DNA from: Guyanagaster necrorhizus
Taxonomy: Eukaryota; Basidiomycota; Agaricomycetes; Agaricales; Physalacriaceae
Assembly (NCBI RefSeq): GCF_019112545.1
Contig: NW_025064906.1
Location: 351,100 to 415,099 of the forward strand
Length of the DNA stretch: 64,000 nt
Direction: 5' to 3'
Shown: positions 34,176 through 46,250 of the stretch, in pieces
How positions within the stretch are numbered: the stretch's first letter is position 1
Layout of the letters: each line of letters begins with the position of its first letter
Notes under the pieces: generated by a model
Told to the model about the DNA's origin: nothing
Databases searched by the model: none
The model's input: the letters and a program-made list of their open reading frames with translations, nothing else
Program-made: the position numbers and the translations under genes

Positions 34176-36403
34176 TTAAACCTTTTCCGTAGCATGGTCA
34201 GTGCTAGATGTCGCACTTTCCTTGTGTTCCACTGTGGCATCCTTGCGACTTTCAGCTGCCCGCACTTGCTCAACAAGGTCACGGCGATCCTTGTACTCAG
34301 GAGGTGCCCACTGACGAGAAGTCCATGGCTTGCAATCAGGGTCGTTGTACATCTAAAAAAGCGCAGTAAGCATGAGGTCACCCACTGTATTTCATAGCCA
34401 AAAAACCATACCTGGTCAACGTTTTCCAAGGATAGCTCAGAAGACTCGTACAAGAAGAAATAAACGATCACAGCTCCGGTGAGATTGCACGCTACAATAA
34501 TAATAATGCATGAGCAAGCAAGTCACGTACGGAAGGAGAAGATGGATACACTCACAGGCAAACACGAAACCATACCGGAATTCGATAGCACTGACGATGA
34601 AAGGCGTGAAGAAGGCCAGGAGGAAATTCCATAGCCAATTCGAAGCAGTCGCCAGTGCACCCTGTTTAGCTCGAGTCCTCGTAGGGAACGTCTCTCCGAT
34701 CAATATCCAGACGCCCCTGCAAATTTAAATAATGAGTAAGCGATGGAACGAAAAGCCAAAATACACGTACGGGGCCCATGTCATCGCATATCCAAGAATA
34801 AACATGCATGCAGAGACAATCATGACTATACGACGATCGCAATCAGCCTCGAGGAAAGGCGAACATGGAAGACAACGCACGCTTTCCAATTCCTGGGTTA
34901 TCTGCAGGTACTTTTGCAGTACCAGCTGCCCCGAAGATGAACAACCATGCGGCCTGCCAAATACCTCCTATAATAAGAGGCACACGTCGTCCGAACTATA
35001 TATACGTTCAAACGATTAGCGTTTGAATAAGAACTCCGATTTGAATTTACGCACTTTCTCCATTACATATATGCCTCCAAATGTGCATACAAAGTTGACA
35101 GCACCAAGAATAATTTGAGTAACGTAAGAATCTTGAATACCGACTGACGAGAAAATAGTCGCTCCATAACTGAATATAGAATGAGATAAAAACAAGTCCA
35201 AGAAGTGGAAGGGCTTACTAGAAGAAGTAATTGGCCCCAGTTAGCTGTTGGAAGCTTTGTAGTGTCATACCTGCGGAAAGCTCAATCAGGAAAAACACGT
35301 TAGTCGCGTAAACAAATAAGCTTACCGAGGAGGGTTCGATACAAGATCTTGTTGCCAGGCTTGAAACAATCTAGCCAACCTCCCGTAAAAGTCATTTCGT
35401 ACTCCACATTACTCCGAATTTCTTCAAGTTCCCGTACGACGACTGGATCTGTCTTGACTTCTGAAGGCGGGACTCCCCGGGTCCTCGCAATAGAGGTTCC
35501 AGCCTCTTCGAGACGTCCGTGTTTTGCAAGCCACCGAGGACTTTCAGGCATGAAGAGAATCCCAATCGCTAGAATGAAGGGCCAGACGATGCCAATTCCC
35601 ACGACAGTCCGCCAAGATCCTGCGCCGCCGATAGAGCGGGTACCGATAGATATGCAATCTGTGAAATGATGAGGCGACGACCGCACATAGTAATAAATCC
35701 ACAAACACGCAACGAGTATACCAAACGTGATGAACAGCTGGTATGTTGCCGTCAGACTTCCACGAATTTGCGGAGGAGCAGTTTCGGCTTGGTACTAGAA
35801 GTGGAAAGAAAGAATGGAAGTCAGGTCAAGGGCGACTTGCAACGGAGAAATGCAACTGACCATAGGAACTGCGGCACTCAGCGCTCCAACAGCCAAACCG
35901 CTGACAAGGCGGCCCACGGCAAATTGTTGCCACACGCTGGTAGCAGTGATCTGGATGATGACGCCGATGATGAACAAGCCACACTCCACGACCATGGCAT
36001 ATCGACGGCCGAGGTAATCAGCAGTCCTGGCTCATCTCGTGAGTATCACCAAAAACAAAAAAAAAGGCGAGAACAGACGTACGGTGCACCGAAGAGAGCC
36101 CCGAAAAGGGTACCGATGGATAACAGACCGACGATCAGACCTGACCGTACATTGGTAAAGGAACAAGTGGAGGGGTCATCGGGGATTCCACATGTAGCGA
36201 ACCGTAGCTTGAAATCCTTCATGACAAGGATGTCGGATATCTGACCTGTGTCGTAACCAAAGATGAAGCCTCCCATACTTGCCACAAGGGCGAGCATGAT
36301 GGCCACCGCGCCGATTGGCACTCCCTGCCTAAAGAGTTAGGTAAGTAGTTGACCATTGGAAATACCATAGGCGGGGAAATACGTACACATAGAAGAGCGC
36401 CAT
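34176..36403 (-). CDS. MFS sugar (hexose-type) transporter
   Basis: Plasma-membrane proton or facilitative sugar carrier of the fungal HXT family. Exon 1 is a 17 nt start (MALFY), spliced in phase to VQGVPIGAVAIMLALVAS. Then come the family motifs GGFIFGYDTGQIS in helix 1, the loop GRRYAMV, PESPRWLAKHGR after helix 6, QQLTGANYFF in helix 7, and FGRRVPLI. The end of helix 12 reads YESSELSLENVDQ, the position of the usual PETKG/SLEEVD signature. The cytosolic tail ends HATEKV at 34176. About ten introns, several with GTACGT-type donors. It seems complete. It has no sugar-catabolic neighbours. Confidence 0.92.
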
Positions 36404-36799
36404 CGCAGTCGATTCTCTTTTGTGGGATGATGAGTGTTTCGGAAAAGATGTAGTGGGGGATTACGTTGGAGAGCGGGAGCCAGCTTATATGATCGAAGTA
36501 TTGATGATGTCATTTCTGGGGGAAAGGGTAAGCAGTGCAAGCCGGATCTCACCTAATCCTCTGGAAAATGCAACGACCCATATGGCGGAAGTGGGTCCAT
36601 GATATACGGAGGAGAGAGGGGCCCGAAACATCTCGGTTCCTGCAGTTTATTTTTGGTCTGCGGATCTGGGGACAGCAAAGGCCTCGGAGAAATTTTTGAT
36701 AATTGGGGTATTGACACGTAGAACATGGGGGGAGCTGTAGTCCCGCTGAGTGATGTTATCCATCTATCTTTCCTCCACGATCCCCCCCTACGGGTACGT
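36404..36799. other. intergenic between transporter and Dib1 genes
   Basis: Promoter side of the transporter and 3' side of the Dib1 gene; no other feature seen. Confidence 0.4.
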
Positions 36800-37505
36800 C
36801 TAATACCTGTAGCGAGTGGAGTAGTCTGGCGCACCATTGAGTAAAGTAAATACGCGAAAATGAAATGTAACCGACCCTTAGGAGACACAACGAGACCACG
36901 ACCTTTTGAAGCGCCCCGATACACAGTTTCTATTATATCAATCAACTGTATCAGGACGACGAGGTGAGCAATGGAAAGGCCCATGCATAAAATGTTGCTT
37001 ACCTCTTGCTTATTATCCATAGCCCAGTTTCTTGAAGAAGAGGGCCGAGAACTTGTCAATTTCAAAGTCAATTGGTGTGCGTGGGACCAACTCACATTTT
37101 ATTATTGTTACCAGTGCCTAAATCAATCATGATGTGCTTGTTTCTGTGATATGTGACACGGTTAGCTCAGTCCGATGGCATCAAACGAGGGTCTACCGAT
37201 AGAAGAACATCACAGTGCATGGATCATACAGCTCGTACATCTTTCATATTCGTAAGCCGCGCAGCCGGTTGTTATTGCGAAAAGCCACCGACCTTGTTGA
37301 AGTCTGGAACATCAGTAATATCGACAAGGTATATCACCGCAAAGTTCTGCACTTTCTCAGCGACCGAGTACAACGTTTCGTCCATGGTCATACATTGGCT
37401 GTCCCAGTCGTGGCCAAACCGGGTCACCACGACACGATCTTCCTCAGATTTGATGGCCTCATCGACATGCCAGCCGGAGGGAAGGTGCGGAAGGAAATAA
37501 GACAT
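36800..37505 (-). CDS. DIB1: U5 snRNP 15 kDa protein Dib1/Dim1
   Basis: Thioredoxin-fold component of the U4/U6.U5 tri-snRNP, essential for pre-mRNA splicing. Exon 1 (37505-37293) encodes 71 residues starting MSYFLPHLPSGWHVDEAI with VVVTRFGHDWD and VIYLVDITDVPDFNK. Later exons give MYELYDPCTVMFFYR, NKHIMIDLGTGNNNK, INWAMDNKQE and IIETVYRGASKGRGLVVSPK. A last intron (GTCGGT...CGCCAG) restores the invariant terminus DYSTRYRY-stop at 36800. The total of about 142 residues is the exact family length, and the near-invariant sequence leaves no doubt. The first donor (GTCGGT) is a weak consensus but is required by the conserved reading. Confidence 0.96.
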
Positions 37506-38762
37506 AATTGAATGGTAGAGGTATCAGATGAGGAGCAAGAGCCCTTCGGGATGGCTTCCGAATGCACCAGAGCCAAACAACCACTTTCCGTCACACGAAC
37601 ACGTGAACCCTGATCGTATTTAGTTTGCTGCTCACTTGTTTTGCGTTTTTTTCTTCCGTTCGTGAAACAGGCACAGAGAGATGGAGGAGGTCTAGCTTAG
37701 CCCTATGCTACTTGTTCCTAGAAGGACTTTAGGAGATCCATCAAGTTTTTCCGCCCATTGACATCTTTTTTTTTTGGCTCGTCCCGGTTAGCTCACTTCG
37801 GGACTATAATTCTGGGGCCAGTGTACCTCTCCCTACTTTCCATATGCTTTCCATATGCTTTCTCCAACTCGGAACCGTGGAAGTAATAGAGATGATCCCA
37901 TTAATGTCGATTCTTGCATCGCACTGCCCCTTTCGTAGTCGCCATCCAATCATGCACCCCTAGCCAAAAGCGCGTACCCCGCACTGGGGAGGACAATCGC
38001 TTGCCATTTATCCGAAAGGTCTCAGGGCGGAACTCGTTTATATTGGCGTCGCGGGGTAGACTTGGGGAGAAGAGCTTCCTGATTCCAGCGTGCTTTTTGC
38101 CTTCCGTGCTACCAGTAATAAGCGATTCCCAGTGCATCATGTCACGAAAGATGTAACCCAGAGTTTAGCGGTCTTCTTGCACCCGTGTTCTGTATTCTGG
38201 TAATCTAGCCTATCCTCCGTCCCCGAAGAACTTGCGGCACCGCAGTTATCAGGTCCAACATTCCACGCGTTGGCGTAGCAGTAATCCCATGGTATATTAC
38301 CTCCTCATGCCTCCATTCCTCACGCGCAATTGTCCCTGCGAGGTGCCTCGCTTCTCACGATACCCGGCCAAGAAGGAGACGCATGGCCTGAGTGCCTGGA
38401 AACTCAAGAGAAGATCCGGCTTACTATTAGCTCGGTGGCGCGTATGTAACAGCGCCATCATTTGCCGAAACTCACGGGACGTTTGATCCGTAGGCTCATG
38501 TAGGTCCCAGCTTGAATGCGTCTCAGGCTCCTTCCGTGCGTTTGCTGCTGAAGGCGGCTAGACTTTCGGCTCAAGGTCTGTGCAACGGAAACCTTCGACC
38601 GGCATCAAAAGCCTTGAGGGTTTGGCAAATGATATTTAAAGCAATAGAGTCTTACAGATAGCCTAGAGCGTATTCATTAGCTGTCTGGTCTCTGATGAAG
38701 AATTAGGCTGGCCACTCACAACGTACATACAATGACAAAGCCCTATACAATCGGCATATTGA
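37506..38762. other. intergenic, no supported gene
   Basis: About 1.25 kb with only short unrelated frames on both strands. The first part is the Dib1 promoter and has a T-rich run at 37760-37775. Confidence 0.5.
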
Positions 38763-39382
38763 TCATGATTTCCCAGCGTTTTTAGCCTCGGCCTGCAGTT
38801 TGGACTGCATGACGTTCAAAAGATAGGTCATGTTCTCCCGCTTTTTTCCAATGGTATCCTCGAGGACAATAAGGTTGGTATTCAAGAAATCCACCTTGTC
38901 AGAATAGTGCTTCACAGCCTGAACCCGCGACTAAAAAAAACAAAACGGTAAAGCATCGATACGAGCCGATATTGTAAAACTGCGCACCTTCTGTACATAG
39001 TATCCCGTCCCGACATCAACGATCACATTCTCAGTATCGCAGATTTTACCCGGAACGTACAGAGAGTTCGTCAAGGGCACCAGTATAGTCTTGTCTAGAT
39101 CCAGTCTCGTGTCAATCCCACAAAAGAACGGGGAGGCGCTCATTCATACCTTTATTCTGAGGCTTCATGTCGCCAATATTTTCAATGCAAGTCTTGAATT
39201 TCACTTGCGCTTGCTTCAGCTGCGCAAATGAGCTGGTAAGGTGGCCGAGTTCCTTCAAGCTCAGCGTTAGCGCAACGTTGGACGCTGATGACTATTTCCC
39301 TCACTTCTTCCAGTTGTTTCCGGACATCACCCAGCTGGTTAAGATCCAAATCCGCGACATTTACTTGCTGCGCTTCGGACAT
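38763..39382 (-). CDS. GIM5: prefoldin subunit 5
   Basis: Alpha-type subunit of the prefoldin/GimC chaperone that hands unfolded actin and tubulin to the CCT complex. It starts at 39382 with [20 protein letters not shown] and the first helix of the coiled coil. After introns come [19 protein letters not shown], the beta-hairpin core [15 protein letters not shown] / [13 protein letters not shown], and the C-terminal helix ending [11 protein letters not shown] at 38763. Three introns, the family length (about 150 residues) and all core motifs present. It is head to head with the DENND11-like gene; 237 bp separate the two start codons, so a shared promoter is likely. Confidence 0.93.
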
Positions 39383-39619
39383 ATTGGATGGGAATCAAGG
39401 AGGGGCAGCGGAGGAACAGCGCGTCGTCGACGTCGTTGAAGGCAAGATGTAATCGGCTATACTTTTGCGCTGAACTTCTCGATCACATTCCCAAACTCGG
39501 CATATTATGACGAAACCACCTCAATTGTCTTCTTTTCACCCCTAAATTAACCTCCCTCTTCCTCCGCTGCTTATTTATTCTCGTCGTCGTCGTTGTCGTC
39601 GTCGTCGTCGAGGGCCTCG
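39383..39619. promoter_or_regulatory. divergent promoter between prefoldin 5 and DENND11-like genes
   Basis: 237 bp intergenic spacer between two divergent start codons. It carries a (GTC/CGT)n microsatellite at about 39580-39612 just before the plus-strand ATG. Shared control is inferred from the layout. Confidence 0.5.
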
Positions 39620-41702
39620 ATGTCCGAACTGAGCTGCCCCCAGGATATAGGTGCTCCACTACCTGCCATGTAGCTTCCGACCCACTAACAACGATCCTGA
39701 CAGCTGCTATTTTCCACGCTTCATTCCATCCCACTCAAGGCAACGTTATTGATTGGAGCATCAAGGCCACTGATGGTGCGTAAAGAAGAAACGAAAATGG
39801 TCGCCTGCTAATCTCCCGCCAGATGTCTCTCTGGATAACCTCGAGTTCAGTGCGTTGCCAAGTGGTCTTCATCTAGTGGAGCAGGATGTTATGTGTGTTT
39901 CCATCTCATTTTTCCGTCATTGTCTACTTATCTCGACCCAGCTACTTTACCAAGGACGATCGGCATGGTGTCTGCGTCTTCCGTCGGAGGAAAACCACAG
40001 AGCAGGGTCATCGAGGCTTCCGGCTGTCCTCTCTCGGAATCCTGTTAGCAAAATCCGTACGTCCAAGACCATGGCGACATCTTTCAGCCCTGAAAGATCT
40101 GGTGGAGACCATATATACCCGCTTGGAGGTGTCCGAGATCCTTGAGCCTAGCGACGAAGACTGGGAACCCGCTCGGATATTTTTTGAAGAACGCAAACTG
40201 AGGCAAGACGACCTTGGAGGCGCAGGACAATGGAATGGCTGGAGCTTTGAGTTTGAAGGGGTGTGTAGTGGCTATTTCTGTCTACTCGGAGTCTGTGCTA
40301 ACTTTTCCAGGACGAGCATGAAGGGCCTGTCGGCAACCCTACTCTACATCTACCCCATCTCCTAAGGATACTTGGGCCGTCCTCACTGACCTTATACAAG
40401 CACGTTCTAGGCAGGAAGCGCATCCTCATTTACACCTTTCCTCCGGTTCAAGCCGCCTGCATCTTGTGTCACGTTGCCGCGGACATGTGTTATGAATATC
40501 AAGTGGCTAGTCCCACCGTCGCTGCGGGGCGTCTGCGAGGCAAATGCAAGGAGGGTATCAACGTGTTGGGCATGGTAACTCTGAGTGATCTGGACAGGAT
40601 CCAGAAAGAAGGTGCTTCCGGTCGTGGATGGATTGCATGTATGCTGCCCGCTCCTTTTTTCACATTATGTATTTATCTATTCTTCAATCTCCCAGGCACG
40701 ACAGATGCGATATTTCTTGAAAAACCATCTCATTACGACCTTCTCATTGACTTGACTTCGTCCACTCCAAACAAAGCAACTCGTCCAGCTTTCTTTTCGT
40801 CACGATCGATTCCCCCATCAGGAGCCTCTTCTCGCGGTTGTACACATCGGCTATCATCGGTCAGGTTTGCATGGAGTGACATCAAGCTTGTATGTCATAT
40901 CCCAATTTAATATTGGGTGCCCATCAAGGTACTGACCACTTCTTCCTAGTGGAACGAACTTGACCGCATACTTCAACTTGATTCCTCGCATTGCGCCAAC
41001 ACATCGTGCTGTTCGCCATCAGGATCCTCTTCTCCTGACCCGAAATCAAAATTCATCACTGCATGGACGGATGTGTGGCGAGTTTACGAAGATGTCTGTA
41101 TTATCTGTGCCGGACTCTGGATAGGCTCGTGGAGAGGAAACTCGCCTTCATCATATTCCCCTGCAAATGCGTCTGCGAACTGGGGAAGCGTCCGGCTAGA
41201 AGGAGACGATGACCTTACTCTCACTGCAATCAATGGATCTGACCATGTCCGAAGTTTAGGTCTGGGAATCGAGGGCCGTCCGTCTGGAACTAGCAGTAAC
41301 AAACCGATGCGGAGATCAAGCGGTATGTCGTGGTCAAGCGGGCGGCCTTCTGCTTCTGCGTTCACGTCAGCTTCAGACGGGCAACAACAACCTGGGGGCG
41401 GCGACGATACAATACGTAGAGATGGACAGCTGTTGACGACCCTGGCGTTGCTCCAGACCTTCCACGCACATACTTCGTTTCAGGTGTCCACGCTGGAACC
41501 ATTTCTCCCGCCACTTCCGGATCGCCCGAAAAGTATCGTGCAGCTTACACCTAAAGATGTATTACTCTTTGAGCTGGGTCCACTCAGCCGTGTGGATGCC
41601 AAATATCTGGAGTGGTTAGGGCAGGAGTACGGCGGGGGTGCGCAGATTGTTGTTAGGCGAGGTTGGAAAGACGTCTTCGGCATACTGTTTGGTTACGGTT
41701 AG
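39620..41702 (+). CDS. DENN-type protein, DENND11 (LCHN)/Anr2-like
   Basis: Relative of the DENN-domain proteins (LCHN/DENND11, yeast Anr2), which are thought to regulate Rab-type membrane traffic. The start was fixed by splicing. ATG 39620 gives MSELSCPQDI, then a 53 bp intron 39651-39703 (GTGCTC, branch CACTAAC, GACAG), then in phase AAIFHASFHPTQGNVIDWSI. That is the family N-terminus (conserved G-x-V-x-W), followed by FSALPSGLHLVEQDVIYFT and GVCVFRRR. The middle has the conserved KHVLGRKRILIYTFPPVQAAC; a long Ser/Gly-rich insert at about 41270-41430 is probably disordered. It ends GWKDVFGILFGYG at 41702. About six introns. Exact substrate Rab is unknown. Confidence 0.8.
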
Positions 41703-42088
41703 CCTTTAGACGCCCGGTTTCGACCGATCTAGGTCTGTCAGCCGGGATGATGATCATGTTACCTGCGGCTATAATGTTGTTGTATACCACATTTGTTGAA
41801 TCTTCATGTCTATATATTCGTAAATGAATTTTCCGTGTCGGCGAGTCGCGTATGTATACCCCTCCAACCTGACCGCTATGCCACTGCTAATGCATGTTTC
41901 TCCAGAATCCGAACCACCGAAAGATCGTGCCATCATGTTTTTTTCCAACGTGATCCGTATACGCGCGTCTGCGTTATCCTTGCGCCGTCGACAGGCCTGG
42001 GACCCACTAATGTGGCATTATCAAGTCACGCTTACATTCATTTCTCCACAATATAAGTTAGGAGTGCGAGATCCGTCAAAACTGCGAC
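41703..42088. other. short intergenic region
   Basis: Overlapping frames at 41793-42102 are not supported by any motif. Upstream region of the sirtuin gene. Confidence 0.4.
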
Positions 42089-43119
42089 ATGAAGGCTACT
42101 AATGACTACGAAGGATTTCGCAAGGCCGTACGTGAAGCCCGCCATATTGTTGTCCTTGCTGGGGCGGGACTGTCTGTTGCCTCGGGTGAGTGTTGTTGCT
42201 TCTATGGCGTGAGATCAGTGCTCATTTAATCGCAGGGGTTCCAACCTTTAGAGGTGAAAAAGGATTGTGGAGACGGCACGTAAGTTGCCAAGTATTATAC
42301 CTGCTTTCTTTCGCAGTGTGGCTCATATAAATTCGAGGATGCTACCCTCCTCGCAACGCCGGAAGCCTTCCACAAAGACCCATCTCTTGTCTGGCAATTC
42401 TACCATTATCGTCGAGAACTGTGAGTGCGAATTCTCCCGACTCGGAGGCTCAACCTTAAACCCCAAGTCTTGGCAGAGTAATCAAAGCGAAACCTAATAA
42501 CGCACATCGTGTTCTCGCACTGCTTTCCTCATCACCGGAGACACTCAAACGCGTCGCACCCTCCGCGACGTTCCGTCTCGTCACACAGAATATCGATAAC
42601 CTCTCCACACGCGCCTTACCTCCCAATGCTCCACTCTCCGCTCGTCCCATGGAGATGCACGGAAACATATGCCGTACCCGGTGTACCCAGTGTAGCCACA
42701 TGGAAGTGAACACCAAGAGTCCCATCTGTCCCACCCTAGCTGGCACGGAACGTTCTTTCGAAACTGACGTGAACCACGCCCAGGAACCCGTCATCGACGA
42801 AAAAGATCTCCCACGATGTGCACGGTGCGGAGGCCTGCTGAGACCGGACGTCGTGTGGTTCGGAGAGGGCGTCCGGGACTTGGAGGAGATCGCGAGTATG
42901 ATCGATAAACGGTGTGATTTGTTTTTGGTCGTTGGGACTTCGGCGGAGGTCCTCCCGTCGGGTATTTTTGGCGATATCGTTCGTGGTAATGGCGGGAGGG
43001 TTGCGGTGTTCAATATCGAGAAGACGTATACGGATCGGATTGCCGAGTTTTCCTTTCAGGGTCCCTGTGAGGAGACGTTGGTGAAGGCGTTTGGCTTGGA
43101 GGATGTTATCTGTAAGTAA
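42089..43119 (+). CDS. NAD-dependent deacylase, SIRT5-class sirtuin
   Basis: Class III sirtuin: removes acyl groups from lysines using NAD+. The NAD loop reads [18 protein letters not shown] and the catalytic His is in [22 protein letters not shown] precedes it. Zinc cysteines lie at CRTRCTQC and CARCGG, and the second NAD site is [15 protein letters not shown]. The segment [10 protein letters not shown] keeps the Y-x-x-R pair (YHYR) that gives SIRT5 its preference for succinyl, malonyl or glutaryl lysine. Such a preference is therefore predicted, not shown. About three short introns interrupt the first half; the second half is one exon. Starts at [10 protein letters not shown]; ends EDVICK. 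No mitochondrial leader is evident. Confidence 0.92.
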
Positions 43120-43199
43120 GGGACGACGCGGAAGAGACTTTTTTTGGTGATTGCTATCAGACTGTTGCTACTGTTATGGGTAAATGTGATTGTACTACA

Positions 43200-43610
43200 A
43201 ATGCGTTGTAACTATACGTTTATTACGGCTTATCTTCAGCAAACTAGGACGACACTTGTGGTAATATTCTGTCCCCCGTCTGTTTGGATACGTCAAGGCC
43301 GTTGGGGAACTACCCTTGACACAATTTTCTTCGGAATCAAATGGTAGAATTCGTCTTATCCGTGAAGTCCCCGTCAATAAAATTGTTAATGGTGAGGCGT
43401 TTAGCGGCTCCTGAAGATATTCTATAAAGCAGCGTCAGTTGGGGGGGGGACGAATACACGGGAACGAGGAGCCGAGACCGGATATTCTTCTTTGGAGCTA
43501 TCCATCGTTATCATACCGCATGCCAGGAGTCGGGTGCGCGGCAGATATAAAGGCAGCGTCAAGGGTCGCGCCACCGACGTTATCTCAGTATCATACACTG
43601 CTCAGCATCT
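43200..43610 (-). pseudogene. relic of the MDR alkenal-reductase gene, copy A
   Basis: Aligns with the 3' part of the intact gene at 54113-54540: GGCTTATCTTCAGCAA, GACGACACTTGTGG-AATATTCTGTC, TTTTCTTCGGAA, GGTAGAATTCGTCTT, and further right GGATATTCTTCTTTGGA, TATCATACCGCAT and GTCAAGGGTCGCGCCACCGAC. Indels and a missing segment destroy the frame. Confidence 0.75.
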
Positions 43611-43849
43611 GTCAAACAATCATTTGAAGTCTAAATAATTGGTCGAAAAGGTCAGCCCTGGGTTGTGACAGAGTTACCCTTATCAAGGCATACCGTTGTT
43701 GGCCTATCGAAAATGGGCAAACATTGGTTCCCGGCAACTTTGACACTGTTTCAAACTGGAGACTGAAAGCATGCTGCTTCGATAGTTCAACATTTGCTAT
43801 TCGTACAACTATGCTCGTAGGATCCCAATACGACATCTAATTTCCGCGG

Positions 43850-46250
43850 CTATGCACTCTTTCGCTTTCGCTGAACGACTGTGATCAGTATCGTGTCCCA
43901 TAACGCTGGCCGTCTTTCCGACTGATACACCACATCTGCACGATGGCCTTGAGGAAACGGGGATGACTGTTTCAAATTTGAATAATCAACGTATTTCGTC
44001 GAAACCAGTAGCTTTAAAAACCCAATGTCGACGTCCTGACTTGGTCTCAAGTAATATTCTCTCGGCCTCCCGCCACCCGACCCGTAACCGATCGTCAGGA
44101 AGTCATTCGCCGGAAGTGATTCGTCCACCAAATTCGCCTTCGCAGTTGGAGGTAAGTAATACGGGGCTGCGACAGAAAAGTGTTCAAGTTCGTCATACAC
44201 CCTACGGACAAAAAAAAAAACACACTGATGCTCAGATCACTTGAGTCAAGATAGAACAAGGCAGCATAAAGCGGGACCTTCCATTCATTTGTGATCTTGA
44301 AGCCGTAGATGCTCTTGTCGTCAACAAAAATGTTCATTACTCCGTTGTCTTGAATCAAATTGTCTCCTTTCGGCGCCAGAAGGGGCTTCAATTTCTTGTC
44401 CCACTTTCCGGTCTTCTGGAGACAGAAACATTCCAGCTTGACGTTCTTCGCCAGGAGGCCTTCATTGGTCTTGCTCGTATGATGGAGAAGCCAGTAGAAG
44501 TCCGCGGCGCCCCGAAGGATGGGGTAAATGATGGAGATGTCAATGGGAACTTCGAACGGCATGCGCTCCAAACCATACTTCTTGCAAGTAGGGTCAGTGA
44601 TATTGAACACCACCTCGTTGTGTTCGACTGCCACAATCAGATCTGGATTTTCATCTTCCTCGACGAGAATGATTCCTCTCTTAGCAGCGTCTGTTCTCCC
44701 CATCTCGTCCTTGACACTCTGGAATACATCGAGAAGCCTCGAGTTCAATTCGATGGATAAACGTAAATCCTCGCCATTCCCCACCAGGGTCTGCAGCGCA
44801 AAGCCCTGTTTGTCAAGCTCAAACGAAGGACTATCTGGCGTACGCCGCATGACAGTGGTGAAAGGCGACGTCTCGTGTGCAACGAGAGCACCGACAGGTG
44901 TAGAATCCACATTCAGGTCCTTGAAGACCGTGAACTGGGAGCCTTCCTTTATTCCAATGGCCTCTCCGGCATCCAGAACATACACTTCCGAGTCTCCCGA
45001 CAGCTTTCGAAGTGAATACAGCACGCGTTCGGGTTTTTGAGCCTTTGCATCGAACAATATTCGTGACTGGTTAATGCCTTCACACTGAGGGTGTTGTCTA
45101 CGGCATTGTGTGAGTCAATGGCAGGACTAAAACTAAGGACACCCACGCGACTCCGAGATCAGGCAGACGAGCAATAAGGGTCTGGTAGGTAATTTTGTCG
45201 ACGCTCCCCAAGTTTTCCAGTTGGCCGAGCAACGCCTTCGTGAACACTCCACGTCCGTCTCTCTCTTGCGCAAATTCCTGCTCTTTACAGGCCGAAAGCA
45301 AGACGTGGGAGGCAAGACCCGCCATGGCGAATTTGTCAGGAACCTTTGTGGCGCGCGCATTGGATAGGATGTAGTCGGGGATCATATAGTCTGGAGGAAG
45401 GTCAACGCTGCGCACCGCGTAAGTAGGATCATATTCGTCAGTTCGAGTACCCGAACCAGAATGACAGCAGTCAAAAGTCACGGTCTAAGCAAGAAGATAA
45501 TGGATGAGAGGGAAATATCACAGAACAGGAGCAATAAGACCCACGATGTTGTCGCCCTTCATGTCTGCCAGGTTCGCAAGGAGTCTTTCTAACGTGATAT
45601 CCAACACACCCTGCCCCTCCTCTTCCTTTGTGCAAACGGGTTTAAAGTCATAAGGGACGAGCATTGAGATTTTCTCGCTCGAGCTTTCTACCTTGCCAAA
45701 AGCACCATGGCCAGCGAAGAAGATGAGGATGGGATCATTCTTCTTGATTCGAGCATCACTTTCCATGCGAAAGATCTCTTCAATAATGACGTGTCGTGTG
45801 GCCTCCTCATTGCGCAAGTGCTTGATGTTTTCAGGCTTGACGCGGACAACGTCAACCAAGAACTTCTCTACATGATTCGCGTCGGCAACAGCCCCCGATA
45901 AATTAGGGACCCCTGGGTCTTTATACTCGTCAATGCCGATGATGAGTGCAAATAACGACGGTGCTGGGCTGTTAACAATGTAATGTAATGACGACTTAAT
46001 GGAGATAATCAAATACTTGGAGGCTATTGACAAACCTCGGGATGACAATCTCTGTGGGAGGAGGCGGAGGCCTGTAAGTAGCGTGTCAATGTCGCGATTT
46101 CAACAGATACAGGAAAATTAAGGTTATACTTCTCTTGAGGCGCCTCAGATGGCGGAGAGCTACATAAAGATCATGAAAGTACGATGCCGATGATGGACTG
46201 ATGCTTACACCTGGGGATGATCCAGAGGCCTAAATTGAAACTTAGGTCAA
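43850..46250 (-). CDS. metacaspase-like caspase-domain protein with long C-terminal region
   Basis: Cysteine peptidase of clan CD, family C14. The domain starts SLFALIIGIDEYKDP. The catalytic His is in ILIFFAGHGAFG and the catalytic Cys in TVTFDCCHSGSGTR. The p10-like part is HVLLSACKEQEFAQERDGRGVFTKALLGQL. Introns separate the His and Cys segments (GTTCTG...TGCTTAG), and follow LPDLG (GTGGGT...CCGTAG), giving RQHPQCEGINQSRILFD. About 450 further residues of an Agaricomycete-type C-terminal region follow (DSEVYVLDAGEAIGIKEGS, ISIIYPILRGAADFYWLL, GSGGGRPREYYLR), ending at 43850. The N-terminus is Pro-rich (PPPPPTEIVIPR, PPSEAPQEK) on small exons; its exact ATG, between about 46050 and 46350, is not resolved. 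Metacaspases cleave after Arg/Lys and act in stress and cell death. Confidence 0.88.

Noticed and set aside
39511..39619. Poly-valine N-terminal extension of the DENND11-like protein
   Set aside because: The frame is open through the GTC repeat but has no ATG. ATG 39620 plus the 39651-39703 intron gives a family-like N-terminus in phase, so the repeat is non-coding.
44350..45040. Long plus-strand ORFs
   Set aside because: Antisense shadows of the metacaspase C-terminal exon, which has the better motifs and splice sites.
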